A stretch of DNA of 64,000 nt from Schistocephalus solidus (taxonomy: Eukaryota > Platyhelminthes > Cestoda > Diphyllobothriidea > Diphyllobothriidae). A program made the translations under genes and the position numbers. Below the pieces are notes generated by a model that was given only the letters and a program-made list of their open reading frames with translations, was not told where the DNA came from and ran no database searches. The stretch spans positions 1-64,000 of the forward strand of contig WEDG01002913.1 in the NCBI GenBank assembly GCA_017591395.1. The letters run 5' to 3'. The stretch's first letter is position 1. Every line of letters begins with the position of its first letter. This document shows positions 33,491 to 46,249 of this stretch, piece by piece.

Positions 33491-33983
33491 GTTTTCCTAA
33501 GCAATCAGTCCACCATGCTCCAAATGACTACCAGGCATAATTAATAGGGGATATTTGGCAGATTAGACGGATTCATCTAGCCCAGATGTGGGCCTCTTAA
33601 CTAAGGTGGTTACAGCGTTGGCTGCACAACTGGGTCATACATATCATTTAAATCTTCTCAAACCCTCTGCTTAATATCCGAATGATCGATGCTAGCGCCA
33701 CAAACACAAAAATAACAGTTTGAGTTGGCAAATTAGTGGACTCCATCCTCCAACAGATTTCAACAAATTACATACTATAAGAGCAAGATTTCAATGCCAA
33801 TATGTGACCCAAACATTTTTAATATATGGTCATCATCAATTGTCGGCTTTTAAGTCAACAATGCGTTGCCAGCTCTCTTCCGAATACGAATGCCTCAAAA
33901 TAATGTGATATTACCTGTCAGTTTTATGGCCCTAAACACCTGTATTAATATCCCTTTGAAGCAAATGCCTCCTCCACAAAGAG

Positions 33984-34218
33984 GCGCTTGAACCCATCGG
34001 AGGATAAAGTTCAAAAGTGGGTGCATGAAACTCTAAAAGGTCAAGAGCGATCGTATGTCCCTTTGCGTATTGGACGTCAACGCTTTTACCTACACATGCA
34101 GGAATTCAGTACCTCACCAGTCGACTCCTGTACACCGGAACAGTCCCTGGATAAGCGATCAGTGAAATACGTTTGCTTCTTTTATCTCTTTGAAATGAAG
34201 CTGAATGTCCTTTCTCAG
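33984..34218 (+). CDS. Exon of unknown gene
   Basis: The acceptor is CCTCCTCCACAAAG(AG) with two possible AGs two bases apart; the donor is strong (TCTCAG|GTAAGC). The frame reads RRLNPSEDKVQKWVHETLKG, then YVPLRIGRQRFYLHMQEFS and KYVCFFYLFEMKLNVLSQ. It ends in phase 0, matching the next exon. The protein is not recognised; a beta-rich globular domain seems likely. Confidence 0.5.
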
Positions 34219-34424
34219 GTAAGCTGAGCGAGCGCTAACTGCTCTTTTAATGCATATCAGTTAGTTCATTTTTTAAATGTATGCACCTTCCTAACATCAG
34301 ATTCAACGAGAGAGAAACGGCAATGTGATCAGCATTCTGTGTCAACTGCGGAAAATTATGTCAGTTGGAAAGTGAAATAGTCATAACTTGCTTTCAAGGG
34401 TGCAACCATTTTGACTTTTTGCAG

Positions 34425-34679
34425 AACAACAGATCAGGGCATTACGATATACTGCGGACGATATCTCTGAATAATGTGTCCTGCCAAGCCACAGTAAAAT
34501 TCGATGAGGGGACCTTTGAGATGGAAATGGTGAAGATCGGCAGCGAAGGTGACCAAATGAAGCTTGGAGAATTCCATAATTTCCTGCCTGATCTCTTGGG
34601 AAAACCGCTGCTTCGAGAGGGTGAGAAGGTCTCATTTTTCCATATGCTTTGGATTTTGTCTGATTTGCATGGCCTTCCG
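34425..34679 (+). CDS. Exon of unknown gene (follows 33984-34218)
   Basis: The acceptor is cattttgactttttgcag and the donor CTTCCG|GTAAAA; the exon is 85 codons, phase 0 at both ends. It reads SGHYDILRTISLNNVSCQAT, then FDEGTFEMEMVKIGSEGDQ and FHNFLPDLLGKPLLREGEKV. With the previous exon it gives a continuous globular-looking protein. The exon pair is bracketed by the diverged repeats at 32450-32730 and 35275-35560. Later exons are not found in the window. Confidence 0.5.
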
Positions 34680-34802
34680 GTAAAAATGGATTTATGTTAA
34701 TTGAAAGAATCGCAGTCTGCTAGCATATGGATAAATTAAATATGCGTTTGAAAAGTGTCACGAATTGAGGAAACCGTTCGCATTCCAGGTGCATGTGTAA
34801 GT

Positions 34803-34872
34803 AGGAAGAAGAAGAAGAAGAAGAAGAAGAAGAAGAAGAAGAAGAAGAAGAAGAAGAAGAAGAAGAAGAAAG
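34803..34872. repeat. (GAA)n microsatellite
   Basis: About 22 GAA units, just downstream of the unknown gene's last visible exon. Confidence 0.95.
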
Positions 34873-36354
34873 GGGTTTGATCACCGGAAACGTTTCATTA
34901 CTTATCTGAGCTTTTCAACTCATCGAGGAGTTCGTCGTCGGAAATAAAAGCGGCAACATTGGCCGATCTATTGGCATCGTTAAGTTAATGCACGATTTTT
35001 ATCGTCAGGAGGAACGTGCTGCAAGGTTCCATAATCTTGCCAACACTATATCTAACGCCTGGAATGTTGTAGGGCAAGACCACGTGTACTACGCGGGGTA
35101 TTCAATGTCCTAAAAAACCTATTTTTGACAAGACTGGCGATTCGACCTCTTGGCTGTTGTGTAATCTTTTAGTATTTCGCATGAATACTTGGAGTTTGAT
35201 TTATAAAAGATAAACATATAGCTAATCGCGAATTTGTCCCACGTACTTTCGATTAAAATTTAAATATTAAAGTCTAGTAAGGGTACTGCAAGGTGGACGG
35301 TAAGCAAGTGATCAACTTATTGTTTGAATTATTTTCAGTAGTAAACCAAAACAGTGCAAACCAATGCAACACTGACTTCATAACGTGCCATTGAGAACGA
35401 CTGCTTGATTAGTAAATATGCTATAGCCACGGACGGAATTTTGCTCCGTGCTTTTGCATTCTTATAAACCGGTGAATCAGTAGATCGTAACAATTCTCAA
35501 TAATATGGCCTAGTTTCGCAGAGGTTTAAATTCTGCTGACCTTGCTTACACGTAATTAATTTTCGCTTAACTAAGGTAACTCATCGAAGGACTAATTATA
35601 ACCGCTGGTGCAGAATATCATGCGAGTATACTGATGTACCTTTAAGGAGGTCAGAATTCTTCTCCACCATTTTGTATTGAAAGCAATTTTTGGTGAATGT
35701 GTGTGCTTTCGGAAAAGTTAAGGAACAATCCATCAACAAATTACCCAATGGACTACTCAGCAGCGCATTCTATATGTTAAATACTATCATTCAAAAACAC
35801 TGCCCGATCTATGGAAGCGCGCTTTCTACAATTTCCGTCTCTGCTTCTGTTTGTTAAGGGCCCCCATCCGGAATAAGTAAGCAGTCGGACGCATGTGATC
35901 CAGTATTACAGGAGGGGATCAAAAACTTACTTAATAATCCTGAAAGATATTTTGTTGACGTACATATCAGCAAACACTCATTCTTCATAGAAGTGACGCG
36001 ACTCAATGTTTCTGAGGTTGGCTCCTGAATACCAGACAGTACCACCGACTCACAGTTGTTGTCCGTAATCTACTACAACTGTTCTCTGCATATAAATGAG
36101 ATGGATTTATATGCGATGCGCACGGTACGTCTTATCTATAAACGTCCTCCACTTGAATTATGCCAGTAAATATGTTCTATTCGGAACGAATCCAGCAAAC
36201 AGTACCATTAACTGCAGATGTACGCAAAGGCATAAACTAAGGTTAAACACAGTCCACAAATCAACACTAGGACCTTTAAGTTCTTACGCATTAGTACCCC
36301 GGGAAACACATTTTGCATTAAGGCGACACCTACATCAGCAGTGGTATATGGTAT
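34873..36354. other. Non-coding sequence with diverged repeat copy
   Basis: Positions 35275-35560 are the second copy of the 32450-32730 repeat. No ORF looks real. Confidence 0.45.
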
Positions 36355-39330
36355 TGTGCCCCCCAAACGGGTCACTGGTAGATGCGTTGAACCAACATAG
36401 GGCCATTATTTGGCACGGCCGGCGTTATTCGGTTAATTACGCCGAACATGAGGTGTGGTGGCACGCCTAGGGGTGGTTAGGACTAAGGGTGCTCTAGCCG
36501 CGCCAGCCACTCTCCGCTCTCCTACCGTATTCTCGAAGTTCACGTTCTGCGCCCATCTAAAACTCCGTCTACCCCATCTCTTCCTGCGAAGCATGACGAC
36601 GAACGCATTACCAAACCGCATTGGTGGCGGCTGATGATCACAACCGGTTTTAATGTTGATGCGAAGTCCGAAGGTGTCACAGGCGGCGGCGAAAGAGGTC
36701 CATGCTCCTTTAAATTTCCTCTGCTGTCATTCCATCGTAGCATGTCGTCGCCCAGAGAAGTTCGATGGATGGTGAGGCGTGGAGACACACGAGCTGAAAA
36801 TGCATCCGTCTCTTGGTGAGAGATTTGTGCCGTCCATCTGGTAGGCGATGCGGATTGCTGCTCCTCACGGTAGGCGTTCTCATCAGCGCAGCGATAAAAT
36901 GGTAGACTCGAACAGGGTGATAGTCAATTCGCGCCCTGCTTCCTGCGTGGTCACTGCTGATGCGTCGGATACCGTCCGTTGTCGCTGACGCACGCGATTC
37001 ATCCCGGCGTGAAGCTAACGCACCATGGCGGCATGGAAAGCGAAGCCACTTTCTGCATGGCTTTCCGCAGTCCAGTCGCGAATCTGTCAAAGGCTTTCGT
37101 TAGATCCGCGCGCTAGCGCATAGATGATTTCGCATCTCCGCAACACTTTCCTCGTCGATGGCGGGCAGCAAAGATCATCGACGCCGTCGTTCCGTGGGGT
37201 CGGCGGAAAGCCGGTATTGCTTCCGGAGCAGTCCGGTGCTTTGGAGTGACCGTTCAGACGATTGAGAAGGACACGGTAAAACATCTTCAAGCCGATGCTG
37301 AGCAACGAGTTGCCTCTGTGATTATCACAGAGTTGCCGGTTCCTCTTCCGTTTGTACAGATGGACGATGGTCGCGTCTTTGAAAATCCCTGAGGAACTTG
37401 TCCTTTGCGTCAAATCTCCTGGAAGATTGTTGTGAGTTCTGCCATCAGCCGGGCTAACCGTGTATGAGACCCCGGTGGGATTGCGTCGGATCCGGTGTGC
37501 TTAACCGCTGGAAATCCTGCTATATGGCCTGGATGGCTTTCTGGTAGGGGAAGGCAGCAGATCCAGGTCATTGTTCACTATCCACTTGCGGGAGCCGGTC
37601 AATGGCAGCATCGGAGATGGCTGATGAGCAATTAAGGATACTCTGAAGTCTCGGCCCACCGCTCCAGATTTGCGATTTCGCTGTCAGCAGTGTTGTGCCA
37701 TTAGAGCTGAGCAGCGGTGCGGTCCCCCCTTGATACATGGGCCGCAGATTGCCTTGATAGCTTTGAAAAGTTATTCATTTCCTTGCGTCGCATACCATCA
37801 GTTCCTCAGCCTTTCGGATAATCAGGCGTCCTGCATCTCCGCAGCCATTGCCGTACAAGGCGGCGGCATCATGAGCTGCTTTGGTGGCGTCAGTCCGGAA
37901 GGTCCATTTAGGCTGTGTAGTCCATTGTTCTCCACGAGTAAGTTGCTGATGTCGGCGTCATTTTCGTCAAACCAGTCCCGAGTGTTGACGGCGTGCGCGT
38001 CCGAGGACTTCGAGGGACGATGGACTGGATGCATTCGCAGTTTGACACCATCGTGTGTCTCCACGTTAGCATTATCATCTGCAGCATGCATTTCCTCCAG
38101 TTTCTCGGTTATTTGGTTGCTGAAATCAAAACAGTGAGCCAGTGGCGGCCTCTTACCTTGGGGTCTTTGTCGGGGTTGCATTCGGAGCCTCATTTGGGAG
38201 CTTACGAGGTGGTGATCTGTCCAACCATCGGCATCGTGGATCGCCTTTGTTAACCAGCACATCCTGTCCATCTCGCCTCCCGAGAAAATAGTCCAGTAGC
38301 TGCCAGCGCCGTGACTGAGGGTGCATCCACGTGGCCTTCTCCCGCGTCGGAAGGCGGAAGAAGCTGTTGGTCAGCAGGGGACGGTGTTCCGCACAAGTGC
38401 GCAGAAGAAGGAGGCCGTTATCATGTTACGGCTACCGAGACCATGGGGACCCTAGCACTCCTGCCAGGCAGCCTGGTCGTCCGACGCGGGCGTTGAGTCA
38501 CCAAGGACAATTAACTTGTCCTCTTTTCGGCACAGTCGCCAGCAGAGCGTGCAGGTCCTCGTAGAATTCGTCCTTCGCCGCATAAGAGCTCGTCATTGGG
38601 GGAGCATAGGCGCTGATGATTGTGGCGAACTGGTCTCCCCGAAGAGGCAGGCGAAGGCTCATCAGGCGATAAGGTGAAACCCTGTGGCTGACAGGGCAGA
38701 TGTCCCCATGATGTCGTTCCGGATGGCAAAGGCAACACCAGCAGTACGTCGCTCTGCGCTTTGGCCGGCCGCTCCAGAAGAGGTGTGAAGCGTGTAACCC
38801 TCCTCCAGCTGACCCTTCAGAAATCGGGTCTCACTGGAGAGCAGCAATGTCCCACCCTGGCGCGCCATTTCCCGGCCGGTTTGCTCCCGTAGGATTGTCT
38901 CAAAAGGGAACGAAAATTCCAGGCTGCTGGTGTGAGTGGACTCCACCGATCAGCCTGGAAAGGTGTACGGCGAGGGATAGGGACGGGGGTATTGCTGATT
39001 GTTTGAGTTTACGTCCGTATTTTGTGATCTGCAGACGCGGCCGGCTGCAGAAGACGTGATAACCAGCATTTTGCTTAGGGCACCTTTTCTAGCCCCTTCC
39101 TCCCCGAGGATGCAAGCAGTACTAGTCCCAAAAATAGGGCTGCTCGGACATCCCAGACGGCTGCCGACTCCACTATGTGTCACGGTTTTGTTTTGTAGTG
39201 GGAGCACGTGCCCGAAGTAAACCTGGGCAGCCCTACGGGGTTATGCCGCGCTCAACGTAGGACTTTTAGAGGGGAGGTGGGAAGTTCGAGAGGCAGACAT
39301 ACCAGGTGTGGAGGCACACAATAGTTCGAT
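36355..39330 (-). mobile_element. APE-type non-LTR retrotransposon, copy C
   Basis: Same family as 7320-10290. On the minus strand: leader 39300-38880, endonuclease N-terminus from about 38870, DDxx[19 protein letters not shown] end of endonuclease (38230-38130), linker with HAVNTRDWFDEN (38000), RT start SSGIFKDATIVHLYKRKRN and DNHRGNSLLSIGLKMFYRVL (37400-37270), and broken RT to 36640. The 3' end near 36355 shares its flank with copy B. Many frameshifts; inactive. Confidence 0.8.
37087..37413 (-). pseudogene. RT motif 1-2 region of non-LTR copy C
   Basis: The frame reads DATIVHLYKRKRNRQLCDNH, then RGNSLLSIGLKMFYRVLLNR. The usual form is D..IVHLYKRKGN...CDNHRGISLLSIAGKIFARVLLNRL. The catalytic FADD part is not in frame with it. 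Confidence 0.8.
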
Positions 39331-40205
39331 CGTCGTAGGCCGACGATGTCCACCGTATGCTCCATGGAAGGGTGGTGCAGGGACCGTGGCTTGACCGGTG
39401 AATTAGTTTTGAGTGATAGTAGCCTTGCGCTGCAGCTGCACCTCTCCTCCTCTCCCCACCTCAGCCAGGTGTCGACAGAAGTCCAGAAGACCGGAGGCGG
39501 GAGAGGACGCCAGTTGGCTGGCGCAACCGTCGTCCCTAAGTCCTAGCCGCCCCTAGGCGTGCCACCACACACCTCCCCATGTTCGGCGTATGTTTGTGGA
39601 GTGCCACCCGAATAACGCATGCCGTTCTGATGTGGCCCCCGTGTTGGTCCAACGCATCTACCACGTGGCCCGTTTGGGGAGATCACAACAGCACACACAA
39701 CACCGGAGTCCCTCACCATGTTTAGCCCGCCGGTCGTGACGTTTGCCCGGAGTGTGGCCGCTGGGAAGCCAGATTTCTATGAGCCACAGGTGAGAGTTGG
39801 TTACCAGTTAGAGGCGGCCACAGGGGCATTCACCACCTGTACGAGACAAAGGGAGTGACCAAATGCTATCTGTTTGGTGCTACCTAACTAGTCACTCCTA
39901 CAGCTTCGGACACACACACGACAGGTCAACCGTCGATTTCGACGAGGTCCACTGTATGCTCCACACCAGGTGGTGCAGGGACGGTGACTTGCGCGTGAAT
40001 TAGTTTTAAAGTGATAGTAGCCTTGCACTGCAGCTGCCGCACTCTCTCCTCCCCACCTGGAACCCGGTTTCGTGACAGAATCAGAGATAGCCGGAGGCAG
40101 GAGGACGCAGGTGGCTGGCGCGGCCGGAGCCGCCCTGGGCATACCAACACACCTGGCTGGGATCCCATGGAGTGAAAGTGCCATAAAGGCCACATTATCA
40201 GGAAC
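39330..40205 (-). repeat. R1/R2 repeats upstream of non-LTR copy C
   Basis: R2 pieces lie at 39330-39545 and 39905-40205 and R1 at 39720-39910. 39545-39690 is an inverted copy of the 3' flank shared by copies B and C (TTGGTCCAACGCATCTACCA). A second element copy was therefore inserted or inverted here. Confidence 0.65.
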
Positions 40206-40231
40206 CTTTTCGGTGCTGGAGTGCTGTTAAA

Positions 40232-40492
40232 ATGCAAAAACGCACTGTAACGATTCGGAGAAACGAGTATAGGGACTCCGGCATTTCCGCTTTTCTAGCA
40301 GGGACAAAATTACCTAAGAAGCTTGATCAAACTTTGTCTTCGTACGCGCCTAAGGACGACAAAATGGAAGGAGCAGCCAACAATTATCTTTCCCTGGCGT
40401 ATCCGAGTCGACAAAATGCATTGCTGAAGAGGTTAGGTATAGACATTGCCATCGTCCGGAAGGCATCATACGTACAAGAGTCATGTGGGTGA
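40232..40492 (+). CDS. Small ORF, unknown
   Basis: 86 codons from an ATG directly after R2: QKRTVTIRRNEYRDSGISAF, then MEGAANNYLSLAYPSRQNAL and LLKRLGIDIAIVRKASY. No domain or splice support. It may be chance or a retroelement piece. Confidence 0.2.
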   Translation: MQKRTVTIRRNEYRDSGISAFLAGTKLPKKLDQTLSSYAPKDDKMEGAANNYLSLAYPSRQNALLKRLGIDIAIVRKASYVQESCG

Positions 40493-40539
40493 AGGACCAA
40501 CCAGACTTAGGTGAGTAGTTCGATGCATGTCAACCGTCG

Positions 40540-41270
40540 CTGCTAGTATTGAGAACAAACTGCACGAGGACGCACCTTTAGAATGCACGAGAGCACAGAG
40601 ACTGGAGTTGTTCCTCTCACGGCTGTGATCATGACGATATAGTCAGCCTCGACGGTGCTGCGGACTATGCCTCTCCACGGCAGATGTCCTGTGAGCTGTA
40701 GGTAGGAAGAGCGCGAGCCACTCTCTCTTCCAAAGAGGAAAACCGAATGCAAGACGCAAGAACCCCCTTTATGTCTTGCTGTGATATGTTTTGAATTGAC
40801 CTCCTCCATCAGCGCTTTTGGGTGAGCAGCAGATGAGGACCGTCCTTCCACGGTCGACTCAGATACGTTGTTGTGGCGAGTGCAGACTGTCGCAGTCGAG
40901 AAGTTTGGGTGCTCCTCTTGACGCAAGGTTCTCAGACAGGGTTGCTCAAACATATACAGTCTACCACTCGTCTTCCACGCGCAAATCCCAGAATTTAAAA
41001 AAATGTACAGCAGGAAAGACCAGGTGGATACCTGGGACTCGAGTATCTTTGTGCCTATGGCGTGCAGCATAGCATAACTTTGAGTGAGGGCATCTGTTTA
41101 CTTACGAGGTATCTTCACCCCGAAGTATTTAAAACTAGCAAATTCAAACTGAAAACCAGTCATTTCTATGGGTGTCTTCTTCCTGTCAAGAATGCTGGTA
41201 GAGAACACTGAAACCTCTGCATTCTGTAGATAAATGAGTCTTGATTCCAGCAAAGTTACATGACCAACAT
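40540..41270 (-). mobile_element. C-terminal RT remnant of another non-LTR element
   Basis: The minus strand from 41260 reads EVSVFSTSILDRKKTPIEMT, then FQFEFASFKYFGVKI, the TEVM...FKYLG motif of RTE/CR1-type RTs. Then come SGRLYMFEQPCLRTLRQ and RHNNVSESTVEGR, matching the usual R(L)..FD.RCLR.I and RVSNE.V. Copy B differs in detail, so this is a different subfamily. Stops are present. Confidence 0.6.
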
Positions 41271-42599
41271 AATAGGCCAGTAGGCATAAGGGTGCGAGCT
41301 TGAAGAAGTCAAGACAGCGTAGGCACCTCGTGAGATTGTAGTTAATGAGTGGTTGGGCGAGTGACAGAAAACAACCCTGTCAACCGACAGATACAAAATC
41401 TGAGGGGGGTTTTTGTGGACCAGAACTTATACAGCCATTCAAAAAAGAACCAATGAATCAGGATCTTGGTTGCAGACTGATACGGCTCAGGTATGCGTTG
41501 CGCCAAGCCAAATGTGAATCATCTGCGATGTCATTTTTGTACGAGCCGATCCCCTGGCTGGCAAACCATCTTTTGACCAACAAAAGCGTACGGACAAGGG
41601 CGAAAACTGAACTCCGGCGCACCTCTGACCCCTGGAGATTGTCAGTCTAAGGGGGTGCTTGATAAATTGGCTTAAATGTCCCCGGCAGTCTGCAGCTGAC
41701 CGACTGCAATTGAAAGGCGACTCTTTATGATCTGCTGAATGCAGAATGCAAAGCCGGCCGAATTAGTCATTACGAATGTTGTCATGACTCAAGACAACGC
41801 AAGTGATTACCCTAAGAGGCCGCTCAAAGTACAGGAAAAGGAGGAAGTCTTTATCATTTGCCTTTATTCCATCGGCCAGTAAACCCCCGCAAACGTAATA
41901 GGGGAGCATGCGACTACCGATTATATCATACAACCATCTTTAGCTCTGCACGATATAGGACATGATATCTGAAGACGGGCCACATGGCATGTCTGTAAGA
42001 TCAGCGTGCTTTTGGCATCCCGGAATTGCATTTTAAAAATCCAGAGATGAGGACAAAAGGAAGAGAAAGCCATGTATATCAACACAAACGGAAGAGAAGG
42101 CCATGCATATCAGCCTACCTAGGCACTGAAAAGCGCACTCAAGGGTGGCAGACAGTGGAGAGCATGCAGCCCGACATAAAAATGGTAACGGAAAAGACTA
42201 AAAATACTACCTAAAACGGCTGTTCCTAGACTTTTGCAATCTATAGCCTTTTAAAAAATTATAAAGGCAAAGAAAGACCTTCAAAAGCGACGTGTTCGCT
42301 GCCATCAAATTGAGGCTCATCAAACCGTCAAGCTCGTACGATGGTCCCTTGGTCTTCGTGACGGCAGAACACAGACATAACCGGGTGCCGTGGCGTGGAA
42401 GAGCGTGGCCTATAACTGTCACTGGTAGTTTATACATAACAAAGGATAGAAATTCAAAACGACACAAAGCAGTAATTCACCTTGTAAAGTGATTGAACAG
42501 ACAGCAAATCCTGTGATAAAAATCCGTATCGGTTGTTCAATTCTTTCCACCAAATAACGCGCAATAACCAGGCACCACTTTAGACGACTATCTTCGTCC
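41271..42599. other. Region without a recognised gene
   Basis: Several short frames, none with motifs. A short near-direct repeat (AAAAGGAAGAGAAAGCCATG / AACGGAAGAGAAGGCCATGC) lies at 42055-42105. Confidence 0.4.
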
Positions 42600-43064
42600 A
42601 TGTTCGGTGCTTCAGGCCGAAGGGTCTCGTCAACCGAAAGGGTATGTTTGCCGCATGTGGTAAGAGGTTACAGACTACGAGAGATCGGGGGCTCGGCGGA
42701 ATTTTCTTCCTCAGCGAACACATTGTCGCCACCCCAGACAACTTCACTGCGCGGAAGTACTGCCTCCGACTCATTTTCCGGTTTGAAGTTTTTGGACGCA
42801 AGATTAAGTCACAAAGCAGAATTGATGGAGTTGATGCAGAAAATGCAGAGTGCGGAAGTTAAAATTTGCATGTTGGAAGCGGAATCGCGGGAGGCCTCAA
42901 AATCGGCATTTATTCGGGTTGCAGCTGTAGACCTTACGGATGCAACTCCACTTAAATTTACGCCGACCTACACACACACCCACACGACAGGTCGACCGTC
43001 GATTCCTACGAGGTCCACCGTATGCTCCACACCAGGTGTTGCAGGGACGGTGACTTGCGCGTGA
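42600..43064 (+). CDS. Candidate coding ORF with coiled-coil, truncated by a repeat
   Basis: An ATG at 42600 opens a frame that stays open for 154 codons. Residues 1-118 look like host protein: a Ser-rich start (MFGASGRRVSSTER), then SGLKFLDARLSHKAELMELM and QKMQSAEVKICMLEAESREA, a heptad-like helix. From 42965 on the frame runs through repeat R2, so those residues are not native. A donor-like GTATGT at 42642 and an acceptor-like TTTTCTTCCTCAG at 42717 leave open a spliced reading, but that shifts the frame away from the coiled coil. Likely an exon or retrocopy fragment of an unknown gene interrupted by R2. Confidence 0.35.
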   Translation: MFGASGRRVSSTERVCLPHVVRGYRLREIGGSAEFSSSANTLSPPQTTSLRGSTASDSFSGLKFLDARLSHKAELMELMQKMQSAEVKICMLEAESREASKSAFIRVAAVDLTDATPLKFTPTYTHTHTTGRPSIPTRSTVCSTPGVAGTVTCA

Positions 43065-43545
43065 ATTAGTTTTAAGTGATAGTAGCCTTGCGCTGCATCT
43101 ACCGCACTCTCTCCTCCTCCTCCATCTGAGCCCGGTGTCAAGACAGAGTCAAGAAGACCGGAGGCAGGAGAGGACGCAGGTGGCTGGCGTGGCCGGAGCC
43201 GCCCCTGGGTGTACCACCACACCTGACTCGGATCCCACGGAGTGGAAGTGCCATAAAGACCACATTAAGAAGGAGCCATTGCAGCCTAACTCTCAGTCGG
43301 CCAGTCAGCCACTCCGCCCAAAACACACATTGGGCTGACCACGTGGTCCGAGTTATCCCGTCAGTTGGCAACCTTCCAAGCCACGGCTTTTAACGCACCG
43401 TGATAGTTTCAAGCGCGTCAGATTCTTTAGAGTGGCGAACATGCGCTGAGCCGTCGACCTCACTCTCTCCCCACCCCCAAAATCAGAGGACCATTCAAGC
43501 CGCTCAGTTGTCTGATGCGGAAGTGGGTAGGGTTTAAAATACATA
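42965..43545 (-). repeat. Dispersed repeat R2, near full length
   Basis: Collinear with 765-1310 over its whole length. It stands without the non-LTR ORF. Confidence 0.75.
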
Positions 43546-46240
43546 CACACCAACATGGCTGAGAAAACCGCGCAAAAATGTTCGGAGGGGTTTTTGGCGT
43601 TCGCTGCTTTTTTCCCCTTCGGTGGAAAACAGAACCCTGCACGCAGATGCGTTCATGATTGTTAACTATCAGTTTTACCATCCAGGCACTGCAGCGCAGC
43701 AAATCAATCAACTATCAGAAGTGGCAGGTTACCTAGGGACGCGGTATGGCTTGTGATCAACGGACATGAAGTCTTAGTAGAGGATTTTTGCAGATTCGAA
43801 TAATTCGTTTGACCCTTTTGTGAAAAACTCGGCGGCATCGACGAACGTCAGTGGTAGGCGTTTATGCAAGAATCCAGTAGCTCATGAGGAGCATTAAATC
43901 AACGGCAGAAACCTGGCTTATTTAGTGGTAGGCAGTTTGCGATAAAAGGCCACTCGCTGTTGTGCTGCGTTTGCAATCGCTTATATGACCCTCATTCACC
44001 TACCCCTTCAGAAAGACACCGGAATAGTAACAACCTCCTCCCCCCTTATGCCAAAAGTAGCCTTGAGGCTAAATTTAAATAATTCCTGTGTTCAAAACCC
44101 TATAATAAAACTAATTTTAACTCTTACCTTAACCCTTTTTTGTCTGGAATTTAGCACAAATCCACCCGTATTACGGATGGCTCCTGTTCCCGTGTCTTAT
44201 TGGTGTGGGACATATAAGAGACCCCTGCCATGATAAATTGTATATGCATTTCTGTTAAGCTAGAACAAGTTTTGCTTATCTCTACATGCACATTAGTGTA
44301 ACCTTACGCTCAAAAAATGACCTACTTATTTGTTCAACCCTCCTTTGTGGCCTGAACGCAACAACGCTCCTGATCTGTGTACAGTTTTCTTCTAGCAATG
44401 TAGGTGCTACTTCCACAATTCAACGTTTGCACACGTTATTGATACACCCATTATCTACAACGGATTTTTCAAACATTTCCGGTTCACCAGGTTAATGTTT
44501 AATAACCCCAATATATTCGCTCCCGTAGAAGGCGCATTATAACTGTATCTACTTTTACTCACTTGGCTTCAATAAGAAAAGAGTAAGTTCATTTTTTCAA
44601 GCTGATAACGTATGGCCAGTTTTCTGCATTCCAAGCCCGCGTCCAATTAAAAATATGTAAATCCGGGTGATTTACTGATGTGCTGAAAACCAGCTTTTAA
44701 GAAAAACTACTACTTGCGTTGAATTCATACCTTTTCTCATGCCAAATCCAATCCCTAGCCGCAACCGTGATGTATTAGAGATTGGAGCGCACGTTATTGT
44801 GGGAGTACGCCTTAGTACGATCTGTAGATAAGCGCTTCGGCACCACAATGACTATACGTGGCAATATTTACGCACTGGGATGCCGATGCCAATGATTTAT
44901 GTGCTTAATTTTTCTGCCATTTTTGCAGTGTCTTCTGTTTATTCACTCGGCGAAAGGAGGAAAAATAGGTGTACTAATTAAATAGATGGAATAAGCAGTC
45001 CGCCTCGCAGAATTTTTGAATAACGTGTGTAAGCCGACAGCATAATTTTGCCAATATGGTAAGATTGACAATTTGGAAAAATTTGGGGTGCATGTCAATG
45101 ACGCACGCATATGAAGGCTGGGCAACTGGCATTAAGAGAAGACACGAAGGAAGGGAGAAGTCTGTAACATGAGCAGAAACGAGCTGAGAGACTAAAGGAC
45201 TGGCCCAGAGGAAATTGTCTTGAGGGTTTTCCGAATGAAATTCATATTTCCTTCATTGCGGTTTGTCAAAGAGTCAAAAAACCGTAAAATCTCATTCAAT
45301 ACAGGTTAAAGAATATAATACTTGTCTAAGATCCTTAAAGACCGCGAAAAAATCTCTCAGAGAGAATACATTCACTATTTTAAATCAAACTGCCTTACTT
45401 GACGGTCCCCAAATTTTATGGAGCATCGCAGATGAGACACGGGTCCAGTATGCTCACAAGGGGTTTCTTTAAGTACATGATTGAAGTTCTCCTACTAACT
45501 GCACTCGCATCCGCCATTTGACCCATTTGACAGCAGTGCGATGGATCAGAGGCGTTACTAAGCGCTGAAGCATAACTACACTGCACTTCTGCTTTTACCG
45601 ATTGGTTAGCCACAATCACGCCTGAGAGACCTTGATGAGACATGCTACTTGCATGGTAAACCTTAACGCTTCACTGGACTGCTTATGCGCATAGTGCGCT
45701 ATCGACGTCATGGTAAGCTATTTGGCTGGGCTAAAAAGTGGTTATCCTGCGGCCGGTTTATGCTGCGTGAACCAAAAAGGGAATTGTCTGGCAGAGGTAA
45801 AAATTTACCCGTATTGAAGGTAAAATGATACGGAATGAAGTGGACGACGTGAGCGATTCGTGTTGATCGCGGGCAGCAACTGGTAGCTGTTGGAATCCAT
45901 CATTAGCCAAAATGTCCGGTTATCGACAGGCATCTTGCCAGCAGGTATGTCAAAGAGCGAGCGGTCACCAGCAGTGAATTGGCTAAAAATCAATGTGGAC
46001 TGCGAAGAACTTTATACGTGAGCTGGTTTGTAGGGACGTTTGTCTGAGGATGTCAAAACTGATGAAACGTGTTACGGGTGTATATAGAAATTCTGCAGAC
46101 TAAGGCTCCTCGGTGTGGATTTAATCTTGTCTCTAGCACCTGCGCCGATAGGCGTCTAATCGTAGCCGGACTGCTTAGTTCTGTTAGACACGGCAGTCGC
46201 TCTCCGAAGCAGTTGGTAGTCGGGATAGGATAGTCGACTG
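43546..46240. other. Region without a recognised gene
   Basis: AT-rich, many short frames. Weak CTTAACCC-type motifs lie near 44125. Nothing is supported. Confidence 0.4.
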
Positions 46241-46249
46241 GTGCACAGA

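Noticed and set aside
36096..36470. 124-codon plus-strand ORF
   Set aside because: It overlaps the antisense 3' flank of non-LTR copy C and lacks any motif.
40543..41070. 175-codon minus-strand ORF as a host gene
   Set aside because: Its motifs (FEQPCLRTL, NNVSESTV) and the adjoining FKYFGVKI fit a non-LTR RT C-terminus.
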